The notes under the pieces are model-generated. The model saw only the letters and a program-made list of their open reading frames with translations. It was not told the origin of the DNA and ran no database searches. Below are positions 30,108 through 37,953 of a stretch of 50,286 bases of DNA, in pieces. A program made the translations under genes and the position numbers. This DNA comes from Paenibacillus plantiphilus (GTDB lineage Bacteria > Bacillota > Bacilli > Paenibacillales > Paenibacillaceae), in assembly GCF_927798095.1 (NCBI RefSeq), contig NZ_CAKMMF010000036.1, forward strand, positions 1 through 50,286. Reading direction: 5' to 3'. Each line of letters starts with the position of its first letter. Position 1 is the stretch's first letter.

Positions 30108-31421
30108 ATGAATTCCATGAACCCACTTGCACAGCAGTTAAACACGACAATCGAACGTGAGAATGCGCATGTGTATGCCATGCTTTCATCGCTTGGCAGA
30201 GCCGTCTTTTTTCCGAAGGAGGGCATATTAAGCCAGTCTGCGGAAGCAAAAGCCAAAGCTACAAAGTACAATGCGACGATCGGGATCGCCACAGAAGGCG
30301 GAGCGCCGATGCACTTGAAGATCATACAAGACACGCTGTCCGCTTATAATCCCAAGGACATTTATGAATATGCGCCACCTGCGGGCAAGCCTGAGCTCCG
30401 TTCCGCTTGGCGGGCGAAGATGCTCAAGGAGAACCCTTCCATAGAAGGCAAACGATATGGCAACCCGGTCGTTACGAACGCGCTGACTCACGGTCTGAGT
30501 ATCGTTGCTGACCTGTTCGCAGATGCAGGCGATGCCGTTGTGATCCCCGACAAGAACTGGGAGAACTACGAGCTGACGTTCGGCGTTCGCCGAGGCGCGG
30601 CAATTATCGAATATCCGCTGTACAACGATGCGAACCGCTTTAACAGCGCAGGACTGCGCGAAGCGCTGCTCGCTCAGAAGGGCAAGGGCAAAGCAATTGT
30701 CGTGCTCAACTTCCCGAACAATCCGACCGGTTACACCCCTGGCGTGCAAGAAGGCGAAGAAATCGTCGCTGCAATCCGTGATGCTGCAGAAGCAGGCGTG
30801 AATGTCGTTGCCGTTACAGATGATGCCTACTTTGGTCTTTTCTTCGAGGATTCTATGCATGAATCCTTGTTCGGGAAGCTCGCTGATCTTCATCCGCGCG
30901 TGCTGGCGGTCAAGATTGACGGCGCCACGAAGGAAGAATTCGTATGGGGCTTCCGCGTAGGCTTCATTACGTTCGCAGCACAAAGTGAAGCTATGCTGAG
31001 TGCATTGGAGCAGAAAACGCTTGGAATCATTCGCGCTACGATCTCAAGCGGACCTCATCCATCGCAGACCTTCGTCCTGCGGGCACTGCAATCGCCGGAA
31101 TTCGATGCTCAGAAAGCAGAGAAAGCCGGCATTATGAAAGGACGCGCCAACCGGGTCAAGGAGCTGCTGGACAGCGGACGCTATGGCGATACCTGGTCCT
31201 ATTACCCTTTCAATTCCGGCTATTTCATGTGTCTCAAGCTGCGCGATGTAGACGCAGACACCGTCCGTCAGCGTCTGCTTAACGAATATGGCGTTGGAAC
31301 AATCGCTCTAGGTCAGACCGACCTGCGCGTCGCATTCTCTTGCATCGAGGAAGTTGACCTTGAAGATCTGTTCGATACGATTCACAAGGCAGTTCTGGAT
31401 GTTGCGGCAGCAATCAAATAA
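30108..31421 (+). CDS. PLP-dependent aminotransferase, class I/II
   Basis: 437 residues, cytoplasmic. Fold-type I features: VTNALTHGLS, NFPNNPTGYTP, the cofactor-binding aspartate in TDDAYFGLFF, the probable Schiff-base lysine in DGATKEEFVWGFRVG, and the C-terminal arginine in DLRVAFSCIEE. The pattern around the lysine (DGATKEE) differs from the usual SxxK of aspartate aminotransferases, so the substrate is uncertain. GAAGGA lies just before the ATG at 30108; the ATG at 30117 is an alternative. Confidence 0.88.
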   Translation: MNSMNPLAQQLNTTIERENAHVYAMLSSLGRAVFFPKEGILSQSAEAKAKATKYNATIGIATEGGAPMHLKIIQDTLSAYNPKDIYEYAPPAGKPELRSAWRAKMLKENPSIEGKRYGNPVVTNALTHGLSIVADLFADAGDAVVIPDKNWENYELTFGVRRGAAIIEYPLYNDANRFNSAGLREALLAQKGKGKAIVVLNFPNNPTGYTPGVQEGEEIVAAIRDAAEAGVNVVAVTDDAYFGLFFEDSMHESLFGKLADLHPRVLAVKIDGATKEEFVWGFRVGFITFAAQSEAMLSALEQKTLGIIRATISSGPHPSQTFVLRALQSPEFDAQKAEKAGIMKGRANRVKELLDSGRYGDTWSYYPFNSGYFMCLKLRDVDADTVRQRLLNEYGVGTIALGQTDLRVAFSCIEEVDLEDLFDTIHKAVLDVAAAIK

Positions 31422-31439
31422 AGGGCTCACTTCATAGAA

Positions 31440-31475
31440 GAAAGGCCGCAGACAACTCGTGTCCGCGGCCTTTCT
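31440..31475. terminator. Bidirectional terminator
   Basis: AAAGGCCGC and GCGGCCTTT form a 9-bp stem with a 15-nt loop between two convergent genes. T stretches follow on both strands. Confidence 0.8.
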
Positions 31476-31503
31476 ATATTCCATTCCGTATGGATTCTCA
31501 TTG

Positions 31504-32922
31504 CTATTCGGTCGTATCGCTTGTTTCCTCTGTCTTTTCCTTCTCTTTTTCCGCTTTATCCGCCAATGACGCTTTATCAAGCTCCTGCTGGCCTTTCTCA
31601 TCAATGTTCTTCAATGCCTCGTCCAATGACTGCTTGTCATCAATTACTTTTGTGATCTCCGCATTCAGCAGCTCCTGGAACGGCTGATAGAAGCTTGTCG
31701 GTATATTACTGTATCTTTCAAGAACATCAACCTTCGGCTTGAGGGAGAAGAACGGCTCCAAGCTTACACCATCTACAGCTTTAATATATTTCGTGCGCGT
31801 TGACAAATCGCCGTATCGTTGGGAACGCGATTGCAGCTTTGCCGTCTCATCGCCATTAATATATTTGACCAGTTCCAACGCTGCGCTAAGGTTCGGTGAT
31901 TGGGCATTAACACTGAAAATATTATATACGCCAAAGGTCGTGCTGACATCCGGATTGCTTGGATCAATCGGTACCGTCACAACGCCCAATTTGAATGGCT
32001 TATAATCCTTCAGATTATCCTTTGCCCCCTTCATCTGATCGATTATGTATGATCCGTTAAGCGTCATAGCCGCTCTGCCCATCGTGAACAAGTCTCTCTT
32101 CAAGTAATCTTCATAGGAATTAGACGCCATCGACTCTTCGCTTGGTGTATAGATAACGTCTGCTTTCCAGGCATCGATAGCCATTTGGTACGCTTTCTTC
32201 CAGCCCTCGGTGTTGTAGGACACCTTCTTGCCGTCTTGACTAATAAAGGTGAGGCCTTCTGTTGATCCAACCATATCACCTATAGCGTGAGCATTGCCGT
32301 ACATCATGCTGAAGCCGTAAATTCTGTCGTCCTTGTCGCCAGTCGTTGGGAACCTCTTCGCCAGGTTCAATACTTGCTCCCAAGTCATTTTGTCAGTTGG
32401 AAGCTCAATTTGATGCTTATCGAACAAATCTTTATTATAGAAAAGCGCTTGGCTATAGAAGGACGGCGTTAATCCATAGAGCTTGCCGCCTCCCTTTTCC
32501 TTCAGCACATCAACAACAGCAGGGAGGATTTCTGCACCAAGGAATTCCTCGTCTTCAATGAGACTGCCGAGATCCAGAAGCTTATTATCTGCGGCCAGAT
32601 CCTCATACTGCTTCGTATCGAGCATCATGACATCCGGTTTTTCCTTCTCAATCAAGTCTTTGAACGCTTTTTCACGATCTGTCACAGCCATCCCGTTGAC
32701 TGATTCCATGCTGACCACTTGAATTTCAACATTCGGAAATTTACTGGCGAACAAGTTGCCGTATTGCGTATAGAACTGCTGCTCATCATAGAACATGACC
32801 CTTACTACAGCCTTCTCTTCCTTATCCAGAGGCTTAACCCCTGTAGACTTGCCCGAAGAACACGCAGACACAATGAATACAAATGCGACCAACAGAATAC
32901 CTAACGTCCATAATCTCTTCAC
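31504..32922 (-). CDS. Extracellular solute-binding lipoprotein (carbohydrate type)
   Basis: 472 residues. Signal peptide with lipobox VSAC, so the mature protein is lipid-anchored outside the membrane. The body fits ABC substrate-binding family 1: VVRVMFYDEQQF, KPDVMMLDTKQYEDLA, KLYGLTPSFYSQALFYNKDLF and FTMGRAAMTLNGSY. The last 60 residues are charged and helical, ending in a Glu/Lys/Thr tail. No permease or ATPase gene is adjacent. GTG start with AGGGGGT 6 nt upstream. Ligand unknown; a sugar or oligosaccharide is likely from the family. Confidence 0.9.
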   Translation of the reverse strand: MKRLWTLGILLVAFVFIVSACSSGKSTGVKPLDKEEKAVVRVMFYDEQQFYTQYGNLFASKFPNVEIQVVSMESVNGMAVTDREKAFKDLIEKEKPDVMMLDTKQYEDLAADNKLLDLGSLIEDEEFLGAEILPAVVDVLKEKGGGKLYGLTPSFYSQALFYNKDLFDKHQIELPTDKMTWEQVLNLAKRFPTTGDKDDRIYGFSMMYGNAHAIGDMVGSTEGLTFISQDGKKVSYNTEGWKKAYQMAIDAWKADVIYTPSEESMASNSYEDYLKRDLFTMGRAAMTLNGSYIIDQMKGAKDNLKDYKPFKLGVVTVPIDPSNPDVSTTFGVYNIFSVNAQSPNLSAALELVKYINGDETAKLQSRSQRYGDLSTRTKYIKAVDGVSLEPFFSLKPKVDVLERYSNIPTSFYQPFQELLNAEITKVIDDKQSLDEALKNIDEKGQQELDKASLADKAEKEKEKTEETSDTTE

Positions 32923-32937
32923 ACATTAACCCCCTAG

Positions 32938-32964
32938 TTCTTGTCAATTCTTGTCAATTCTTGC
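32938..32964. repeat. Short direct repeat upstream of the lipoprotein gene
   Basis: TTCTTGTCAA occurs twice in tandem and a third time partly (TTCTTGCAA). On the minus strand this gives two TTGACA hexamers, but no -10 follows at the right distance. Confidence 0.6.
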
Positions 32965-32998
32965 AACCTCTATCAAACCCGTTGCACATCTTTAAATA

Positions 32999-33015
32999 GA
33001 GGGAATTTTTCCCTC
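32999..33015. promoter_or_regulatory. Palindrome, possible operator
   Basis: GAGGGAA-TTT-TTCCCTC is a perfect 7-3-7 inverted repeat about 80 bp upstream of the lipoprotein gene. A TATAGA stands just before it on the minus strand, so it could overlap a transcription start. No good -35 was found, and the regulator is unknown. Confidence 0.4.
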
Positions 33016-33143
33016 ATCTATACTAGACGTATGATAACCCGAAAAAGTTCTAAAAAATTACAACAATTATTTTATCTTGAGGCTCTCACTCTTCTCTCAC
33101 CTCTACATAATCCCCGCTCATCGCCCTTCTGCCAAACCCATAG

Positions 33144-33173
33144 AAAAAAAGCGCTCCCCGCAGGCAGCGCTCC
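33144..33173 (-). terminator. Intrinsic terminator of the aminopeptidase gene
   Basis: On the minus strand an AGCGCT stem with a 10-nt loop is followed by seven T, 20 bp after the stop at 33193. Confidence 0.8.
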
Positions 33174-33192
33174 TAAACATTCATCTTCTATT

Positions 33193-34260
33193 CTAAAATA
33201 TCCACTTCCCGTCCTTCTGCACCAATTCGCCATCAAGATATAGCTCTCCGCCGTCCCGAAGGTTTTTAATCATATCCCAGTGAATAAGCGATTCGTTGCC
33301 CCCTCCGGCATCCTCATACGCTCTTCCGACTGCCAGATGGACAGAGCCGCCTATCTTCTCATCGAACAAAATATCCTTCGTCGGATTCTGAATGCCGAAA
33401 TTCGCGCCGATTCCGAGTTCCCCGAGATAACGCGAGCCTTCATCCGTATCCAGCGCCTGAATAAGCGCCTCCTCGCCCTTCTCAGCAGAGCAGGCTACAA
33501 TACGGCCGGCTTCGAATTGAAGCCGTATCCCCGATATTTCCCGACCGGCATAAATCGTTGGCCACTCATAATAGATATGGCCTTCCGTGAGCAGATGATT
33601 CGGCGAGAAGAAGAACTCGCCATCCGGCACATTATGCGTCCCTGCGCATATGACAGCCTTGCGTCCTTCAATATCAACAGTCAGGTCCGTTTCCTTGCCT
33701 ACAATTCGAACTTTCTTCGCAGCATTGAAGCGCTCTGCCGCGGCGAGCATCGACTGCTCCATCGCTTTATAATCTACATTAACTGCGCTGTAGACAAAGT
33801 TCTCGTACTCTTCTAAGGACATGTCCGCATCCTGAGCTTGCGCTTGCGTCGGGAACATCGTCAGCACCCATCTTGCGCCGCCCTTCATCAAATATTGCGA
33901 CAATGGAGCCGTTGCTTTGCGGCGCTGCTGAATCCGCTGCGGATTCACGTTTGTCAGCTCTTTATTGTTGGCTCCTCCCAGAATTCGAATAACGGCATCG
34001 GCCTGATGATACATCCATTCCATGACTTCAATATTCGAGAGCTGCTCATCACTCGCCTCATCCATGAAAATTTTGTCCATCTCAGCCAGGGTGATCGATG
34101 TCATTGGATGTCCACCAGCACGCAGTACACGGCGGTAAACCTCTTTAATAAGAGGCGCAGTCTCAGAAGCGCCAATAATCAATACCTTCTCGCCCTGTTG
34201 AACATTCACCGAATGTCCGACGAGCACCTCAGCCAATTGTTCAATACGCGGATCTCCCAT
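33193..34260 (-). CDS. M29-family metallo-aminopeptidase
   Basis: 355 residues, somewhat shorter than AmpS and PepS (about 400). M29 features: QGEKVLIIGASETAPL, CAGTHNVPDGEFFFSPN (first metal glutamate), ELGIGANFGIQNP (second metal region), GGSVHLAVGRAYEDAGG (metal histidine) and HWDMIKNL. It removes N-terminal residues from peptides in the cytoplasm. GGGAGG lies 8 nt before the ATG. It starts 55 nt after the EcsB-like gene and may be read from the same transcript. Confidence 0.9.
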   Translation of the reverse strand: MGDPRIEQLAEVLVGHSVNVQQGEKVLIIGASETAPLIKEVYRRVLRAGGHPMTSITLAEMDKIFMDEASDEQLSNIEVMEWMYHQADAVIRILGGANNKELTNVNPQRIQQRRKATAPLSQYLMKGGARWVLTMFPTQAQAQDADMSLEEYENFVYSAVNVDYKAMEQSMLAAAERFNAAKKVRIVGKETDLTVDIEGRKAVICAGTHNVPDGEFFFSPNHLLTEGHIYYEWPTIYAGREISGIRLQFEAGRIVACSAEKGEEALIQALDTDEGSRYLGELGIGANFGIQNPTKDILFDEKIGGSVHLAVGRAYEDAGGGNESLIHWDMIKNLRDGGELYLDGELVQKDGKWIF

Positions 34261-34315
34261 ACGATCAACCTCCCAAAAGTTTTGCTGAGCACAATCGGCC
34301 TCTTAGCATACCTAT

Positions 34316-35557
34316 TCAATCATCATCCGAATCAGTGAAATTACGTTTCAGCCCAATCGGTCTTATAACGACAATATATCCAAGTCCCAGAAGGGCTGCT
34401 GCTGCAGCCGAAGTCATGAAGCCTGGTCCCGGCAAAAGTATAATGAGCGGCAGCCACAATATGCTTGCACAAAGCAGCATCGCGGTCCGGTCAATCCGCA
34501 GGAGCGAGGCGAGCCGCGAATTATCGGGCAGCGGGTACACATGCCGCCATACAGAATGACGATGCGACTGCACCAATGATCCTAGCTGTACCCCTATCAG
34601 CCATACGAACAGCATATAAACGCCAGCGGCCCCCCAGCCCATCCATAGACCAGAATGCGCTGCAAGCCATCCAGCGAGAATGCCAAGAGCCGTCAGCCTC
34701 ATCATGATGCCTCCAAGCTCTGTTCGAATGAGCGTATGGGCATATAAGTATACAAATGCATGTTCTTTTCTGTAACGGGTTAATGCCCCGAACCATGAAA
34801 GATATCGTCTTGCCGCCACCTGCGCACTCTCCGACGGCACGTCCGTAAAGGCGCTAAAAAACACAGTATACCTTCGGCGCGTTCGCGATTCCTCTGCTAT
34901 TAGCCGCAGCCACGGCAGATGATACTGCCTCTGGCCTCTGTAGAGCAATCCCATCAGCAGCGCAGCTGCCGACAGGAACAATAGCGCCAGCCATGGCGCT
35001 GTCTGCAGCAGCAGTGCCAATGCAGCTGCTGTAGCCGCCCACCTGAGCAAACGCATCCCAATTCGCGCTCCGCTCCAGAGCATTTTCCGCTCCTGCCATG
35101 CGCCTGCTCCGTTCAGCACCTTCAATGCAACTGCAGCTAGAAGGAGCAGCAGCCAATGGAGCTGTCCCGGACCTTGTACATATAGAGGGCTGTGGATAAG
35201 GCAGAGAATAACTAAGCAGACGTTTCCGGCTATGCCATTGTATCGGAAGCAATGACGCAGGTAGGTCGTCATTTCCGCTTCACGAGGCATAAGAAAGACA
35301 GTATCTGCTTCACGCAGCCACGTCCGCAGCGGACTCCAGCAGATAATCGGAAGCAATGCCGCAACACCGATCCATGTGAAAGGAAATGAAGACGGCACAT
35401 TTCGCAGCAGTCCGATATAGCTGGCTATGCCGGTAAACAGCAGCATAGATGCAACTAGCGGGACCCCGCTCTGCGCCATATAACGGATATACGGCATCGT
35501 TTCCCGCCAGAACGCGCCTGCCCGCTCCCGCCAGATCGCGTCAACCGTTCGGTTCAT
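34316..35557 (-). CDS. ecsB: EcsB-like ABC transporter membrane protein
   Basis: 413 residues with about eight to ten hydrophobic segments and basic loops. It matches the EcsB type by length, by the N-terminal motif RERAGAFWRETMPYIRYMAQSG, and by position right after the ATPase gene. The ATG at 35557 has GGAGG 5 nt upstream and overlaps the EcsA end by 17 nt; the ATG at 35569 has no site. In Bacillus, Ecs influences protein secretion, processing and competence. Confidence 0.85.
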   Translation of the reverse strand: MNRTVDAIWRERAGAFWRETMPYIRYMAQSGVPLVASMLLFTGIASYIGLLRNVPSSFPFTWIGVAALLPIICWSPLRTWLREADTVFLMPREAEMTTYLRHCFRYNGIAGNVCLVILCLIHSPLYVQGPGQLHWLLLLLAAVALKVLNGAGAWQERKMLWSGARIGMRLLRWAATAAALALLLQTAPWLALLFLSAAALLMGLLYRGQRQYHLPWLRLIAEESRTRRRYTVFFSAFTDVPSESAQVAARRYLSWFGALTRYRKEHAFVYLYAHTLIRTELGGIMMRLTALGILAGWLAAHSGLWMGWGAAGVYMLFVWLIGVQLGSLVQSHRHSVWRHVYPLPDNSRLASLLRIDRTAMLLCASILWLPLIILLPGPGFMTSAAAAALLGLGYIVVIRPIGLKRNFTDSDDD

Positions 35558-36308
35558 GACGTCCTCCATCCGTTACCATGAGGTAGAATGCCTCCTCCAG
35601 CGAACCCACCCCGCTGCGAACTCCTGCAGTGGCGCAGACATCATCAAGAGTACCTTGAGCGATTATTCTGCCCCCATGCAGCACGATGAACCGGTCGCAA
35701 TAAGATTCAACCGTGGACAAAATATGCGAGCTCATGAATACGGCAGAGCCCTGCCGCTTCACCTCTACCAGCTTGTCCAGCAGCGACCGGATGCCGAGCG
35801 GATCCAACCCGAGAAAGGGCTCATCGATGACATAGAGCGCGGGACGCGCAAGCAATGCGTTCATAATCATCACCTTCTGCCGCATGCCTTTGGACAGATG
35901 AGCCGCGAACGAATCGCGTTTGCCCGTCATATAGAATTCATCCAATAAACCTTCACTGCGCTCCGCATACAGCCCTTCCTCAACACCGTAAGCCATTCCC
36001 GTTAACCGCAAATGCTCCTGCACCGTCAGCTCATCGAACAGCAGCGGCGACTCCGGCACATAAGCGAGCGCGCTGCGGTACAGCTCAGGCTGCTGCTCCA
36101 GCGTGTGGCCTTGAATGCGAATACTGCCCTCATGTGCTTGCATGAGCCCTAGAATATGTTTAATCGCGGTACTCTTCCCTGCGCCATTCAAGCCAATCAG
36201 ACCAACCATCTCACCAGCTTTGACCTCGAAAGAAAGTCCATGAAGCACTGGTCTGCGCGGACTGTAGCCGCCTGTTAAATTTCGTACCTGTAAGACTGGT
36301 TCCGTCAT
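35541..36308 (-). CDS. ecsA: EcsA-like ABC transporter ATPase
   Basis: 255 residues. Complete nucleotide-binding domain: Walker A GLNGAGKST, Q-loop region, signature LSKGMRQK, Walker B LYVIDEPFLGLDPLG and switch histidine SSHIL. It powers the membrane partner that overlaps its 3' end. GGGGTGA lies just before the ATG. No third ecsC gene follows; an aminopeptidase gene takes that place. Confidence 0.9.
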   Translation of the reverse strand: MTEPVLQVRNLTGGYSPRRPVLHGLSFEVKAGEMVGLIGLNGAGKSTAIKHILGLMQAHEGSIRIQGHTLEQQPELYRSALAYVPESPLLFDELTVQEHLRLTGMAYGVEEGLYAERSEGLLDEFYMTGKRDSFAAHLSKGMRQKVMIMNALLARPALYVIDEPFLGLDPLGIRSLLDKLVEVKRQGSAVFMSSHILSTVESYCDRFIVLHGGRIIAQGTLDDVCATAGVRSGVGSLEEAFYLMVTDGGRHEPNG

Positions 36309-36410
36309 CTATTCACCCCATTGTTCTCTCCATGATACTACCAAATTATGAGGCAAAATAAAACTTTCTCCCCGCTCAATGCCAATAAAGAGATCCGCCG
36401 CTGCTTTCCA

Positions 36411-36463
36411 GCGAAATAAAACAAGCTCCCCTCGCAGCCAATTGGCAGCAAGAGAAGCTTGTT
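36411..36463 (-). terminator. Intrinsic terminator of the SLH gene
   Basis: AACAAGCT.../...AGCTTGTT stem with inner pairs (CTCT with GGGG partly wobble), followed on the minus strand by TTTATTT. It lies 44 bp after the stop at 36507. Confidence 0.75.
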
Positions 36464-36506
36464 AAGCCTGCTATAAACGATATGATTCCGTCATTGCATT
36501 CCTAGC

Positions 36507-37730
36507 TTAACCGACCTTGATGGAGTAGACTACGCCTCCCAGAACAGTTAGCTCAACCGCTTGGCCAGATGTCAGAAGAGCCGCATTGCCCACGATAGTC
36601 ACGTCAGGCGATACATTCAGCACGAGCGCTTGTGTTCCCGATGAGATTTCCTTCGTGATGGAGATCGTCGCAATTTTACCCTGCGCATTCAACGAAATGG
36701 AATTGAACTTGCCTGATTCCTTCGTGAAAGTAGGCTGTGCTGCAGCTTTCGTTACTTCTATGAAGACAGCTTTATTCTCATACGTACGGACCAGTACTTC
36801 ATCACCGGCCTGCAGCGAAGCTACAGTGGACTTCACATTGTCGCGGAAAATAAATACATTAGAGCTCAACGCAACGGCAACCTCTTTGTTATCCGGTTTC
36901 ACAATAACGATCGAGCCATTGGCAGGTGAAGCCTTTAGCTTGCCTGTAATCGCTTGCGCGTCATGATCCGGCAGCTGCGAATCCGTGCGGTCCAGCAAGG
37001 CTGCAAGCTCAGCGCGGGTAACCGGCTGATTAGGACGGAAGCTGTTGTCGTTGTAGCCTGTAATAAGATTCTTTTCCAGCGCGACCGCTACATATCCGAC
37101 AGAGCCTGCTGGTATTTTATTTGCATCCTTGAAGCCCAACGTCGAATTCGCTTTTGCCTTCGCTTCAGCTTCAAGTCCCAACGCCTTCACGAGCAGTGTC
37201 GCAGCGAACAAGCGAGTCGCGGGCTTTTCAGCCTGAATCGCGTCATCAGTCTCATTGAACAAATCCTTCTCAAGCGCCACAGCGACATAGCCCACTGCCC
37301 AAGGATATTTCTTCTTAAGCTGATCCGCATCCTTGAAGTTAAGCGCAGTTTGCATCTCTTCCGTAGATTCAGCCTGCTCCTTCAATCCCATGAGACGAAC
37401 GGCTGCTACGATGGATTCTATGCGGGTGATCGATTGATTAGGCTTGAAGGTGCCATCCTCATAACCGTTGAAGACACCTTTGGAAGCCAGGCGAATAATG
37501 TGCTCCAATGCCCATTTTAATTCCTTCTCATCTTTAAAATGCAAATGGATGTCTACATCCTGTTTTTTGTTTTGTTTATTTTTTCCGTTTTTCCCTTGTT
37601 CACGGTGGTTGTCGTTTCCTTTGCCTTTCCCGTTTCCTTTACCGTCTGCAAATGCGCCCGTTGCGCCGCTCGCAAGCGTCAGTAATGCAATCGATGTTAT
37701 GGCTGCTTTTTTCATGAAAGATTTATTCAT
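36507..37730 (-). CDS. SLH-domain protein with basic linker
   Basis: 407 residues. Signal peptide (ITSIALLTLASGATGAFA), then a Gly/Lys/Asn-rich basic linker with GKGNGKGKGN-like repeats (residues about 30-58). Three SLH domains follow: about 75-120 (KGVFNGYEDGTFKPNQSITR), 135-180 (YPWAVGYVAVALEKDLF) and 195-250 (VGYVAVALEKNLITGYNDNS). The C-terminal 130 residues are beta-rich and unrecognised. AAAGGAGA is 11 nt before the ATG. It is unrelated to the four-copy array outside the SLH parts. Expected on the cell surface. Confidence 0.88.
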   Translation of the reverse strand: MNKSFMKKAAITSIALLTLASGATGAFADGKGNGKGKGNDNHREQGKNGKNKQNKKQDVDIHLHFKDEKELKWALEHIIRLASKGVFNGYEDGTFKPNQSITRIESIVAAVRLMGLKEQAESTEEMQTALNFKDADQLKKKYPWAVGYVAVALEKDLFNETDDAIQAEKPATRLFAATLLVKALGLEAEAKAKANSTLGFKDANKIPAGSVGYVAVALEKNLITGYNDNSFRPNQPVTRAELAALLDRTDSQLPDHDAQAITGKLKASPANGSIVIVKPDNKEVAVALSSNVFIFRDNVKSTVASLQAGDEVLVRTYENKAVFIEVTKAAAQPTFTKESGKFNSISLNAQGKIATISITKEISSGTQALVLNVSPDVTIVGNAALLTSGQAVELTVLGGVVYSIKVG

Positions 37731-37848
37731 CGTTCTGCCACTCTCCTTTTACGATGCGGTCATTGCCGCTTTTTTTCACCTTCGCAAATAACGTTCGCTA
37801 TCCATCCGCCGGTTTCGGGGGGTAGCCGCACAAAAATAATTGTGACGC

Positions 37849-37877
37849 AAAAAAGAGACAGCGAAACTCGCTGCCTC
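37849..37877 (-). terminator. Intrinsic terminator of the helicase gene
   Basis: GAGGCAGCG and CGCTGTCTC pair (one G-U) with a short loop, followed by six T on the minus strand. Confidence 0.75.
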
Positions 37878-37899
37878 CTTATTCGTCTAAAACGCTTGT

Positions 37900-37953
37900 A
37901 GCTCTGCGGTTTTTGCTTGTTGATTAAGCCTGTTAGCTCTGCGGTTTTTGCTC
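37900..37953 (-). repeat. 19-bp direct repeat across the helicase stop codon
   Basis: AGCAAAAACCGCAGAGCTA occurs at 37953-37935, where it contains the last codons and stop of the helicase gene, and again at 37918-37900. Confidence 0.85.
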
